Below, piece by piece: positions 63,640-64,000 of a DNA stretch of 64,000 nt (its first letter is position 1; every line of letters starts with the position of its first letter). Under the pieces are notes generated by a model. The model was not told the DNA's origin. It saw nothing but the letters and a program-made list of their open reading frames with translations, and did no database searches. The stretch is from Pseudomonas serboccidentalis. GTDB lineage: Bacteria; Pseudomonadota; Gammaproteobacteria; Pseudomonadales; Pseudomonadaceae. The position numbers were made by a program, and so were the translations under genes. The stretch lies in NCBI RefSeq assembly GCF_028830055.1, contig NZ_CP101655.1, positions 620,001 through 684,000 on the forward strand, given 5' to 3'.

Positions 63640-64000
63640 ATGAATGTAAGTCCAACCAATCGCTCGCGCTTGCAGATCGCCACGTTGCTGGTGCTCGCCA
63701 CGTTATTGACCGCGTGCGGCATCAACAATATCCCGACTCTCGACGAACAGGCCAAGGCGGCCTGGGGCCAGGTACAGAACCAGTACCAGCGCCGTGCCGA
63801 CCTGATTCCCAATCTGGTGGAAACCGTCCGAGGCTACGCCAAGCATGAAGAGGCGACCCTGACCGCTGTGGTCGAAGCCCGGGCCAAGGCGACGTCGATC
63901 CAGGTCGATGCCAGCACCCTCGACAACCCGGAAAAACTCAAACAGTTCCAGCAGGCTCAGGATCAGTTGAGTGGTGCCTTGAGCCGTCTGATGGTGGTGT
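63640..64000 (+). CDS. LemA-family lipoprotein (partial)
   Basis: 120 residues are visible before the window ends. It begins MNVSPTNRSRLQIATLLVLA with a lipobox LTAC (Cys26), then the LemA family core: IPTLDEQAKAAWGQVQNQYQ, RRADLIPNLVETVRGYAKHE, LTAVVEARAKAT, and a coiled-coil continuing past the edge. LemA proteins are small envelope proteins of debated function; in this context a TPM-domain gene often follows, which would lie beyond the window. Confidence 0.92.
   Translation, partial: MNVSPTNRSRLQIATLLVLATLLTACGINNIPTLDEQAKAAWGQVQNQYQRRADLIPNLVETVRGYAKHEEATLTAVVEARAKATSIQVDASTLDNPEKLKQFQQAQDQLSGALSRLMVV

Overview
This window looks like chromosomal DNA of a fluorescent pseudomonad, probably the Pseudomonas fluorescens group. 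The evidence is GC-rich coding with long antisense shadow frames, close matches to recalled Pseudomonas proteins (PcaK, PcaR, XenB, the EmhABC/TtgABC pump, CcoM, BraC), and the many paired REP-like palindromes between genes. I see no rRNA, tRNA, CRISPR array, phage or insertion sequence. It reads as core and flexible chromosome rather than an island. All family calls come from reading the sequence; no database was searched.

Layout. 1-2405 (minus): a bufferin-type operon with a small four-Cys precursor, an MNIO (DUF692) enzyme, a DUF2063 partner and a DoxX protein cut by the window edge. 2709-5685 (plus): two secreted halovibrin-like proteins with DUF2599 C-termini. 5851-10851 (minus): the branched-chain amino acid ABC importer livFGMHK. 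11204-17785: a DUF2288 protein, a 732-aa tubulin/FtsZ-superfamily protein, a beta-hydroxyacid dehydrogenase, an MHYT-GGDEF-EAL protein and a YkgJ-type cysteine-cluster protein. 18087-23565: a spinster-like MFS carrier, RapA, two small conserved proteins and the 37-codon cbb3 oxidase subunit CcoM. 23566-25379 has no gene: it is a composite repeat island with a triplicated unit of about 255 bp between two inverted, diverged copies of another repeat. 25380-26855 is a Pit phosphate carrier.

28078-39151 (plus) is a complete collinear protocatechuate branch of the beta-ketoadipate pathway, pcaR-K-I-J-F-H-G-T-B-D-C. It carries everything from 4-hydroxybenzoate uptake and protocatechuate cleavage (HG) through cycloisomerisation (B), decarboxylation (C), lactone hydrolysis (D), CoA transfer (IJ) and thiolysis (F), with PcaR-like operators before pcaR, pcaK and pcaI. 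39256-43138 (minus) holds a trans-aconitate methyltransferase, a DUF1641 protein with a sulfide:quinone oxidoreductase-like flavoprotein, and an OprD-family porin.

43508-50190 is an RND efflux pump (emhABC/ttgABC type) with its divergent TetR repressor and a recognisable TtgR-type operator. 50400-51427 is a small accessory patch: a broken EamA transporter and an AT-rich orphan gene. 51586-54156 has xenB, an MFS exporter and an ArsR regulator with repeated dyads in its promoter. 54326-61000 contains acpH, the ornithine-lipid genes olsA/olsB, an acyl-CoA dehydrogenase-like protein, a beta-lactamase-fold hydrolase with a small membrane-anchored partner, a YceI protein and a phospholipase-D-type cardiolipin synthase. 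The window ends with a periplasmic GH3 beta-glucosidase (bglX) and the start of a lemA-like lipoprotein gene. The items I rate most worth a second look are the bufferin operon, the lone tubulin-like gene, the halovibrin pair, the repeat island and the orphan gene at 50978-51427.
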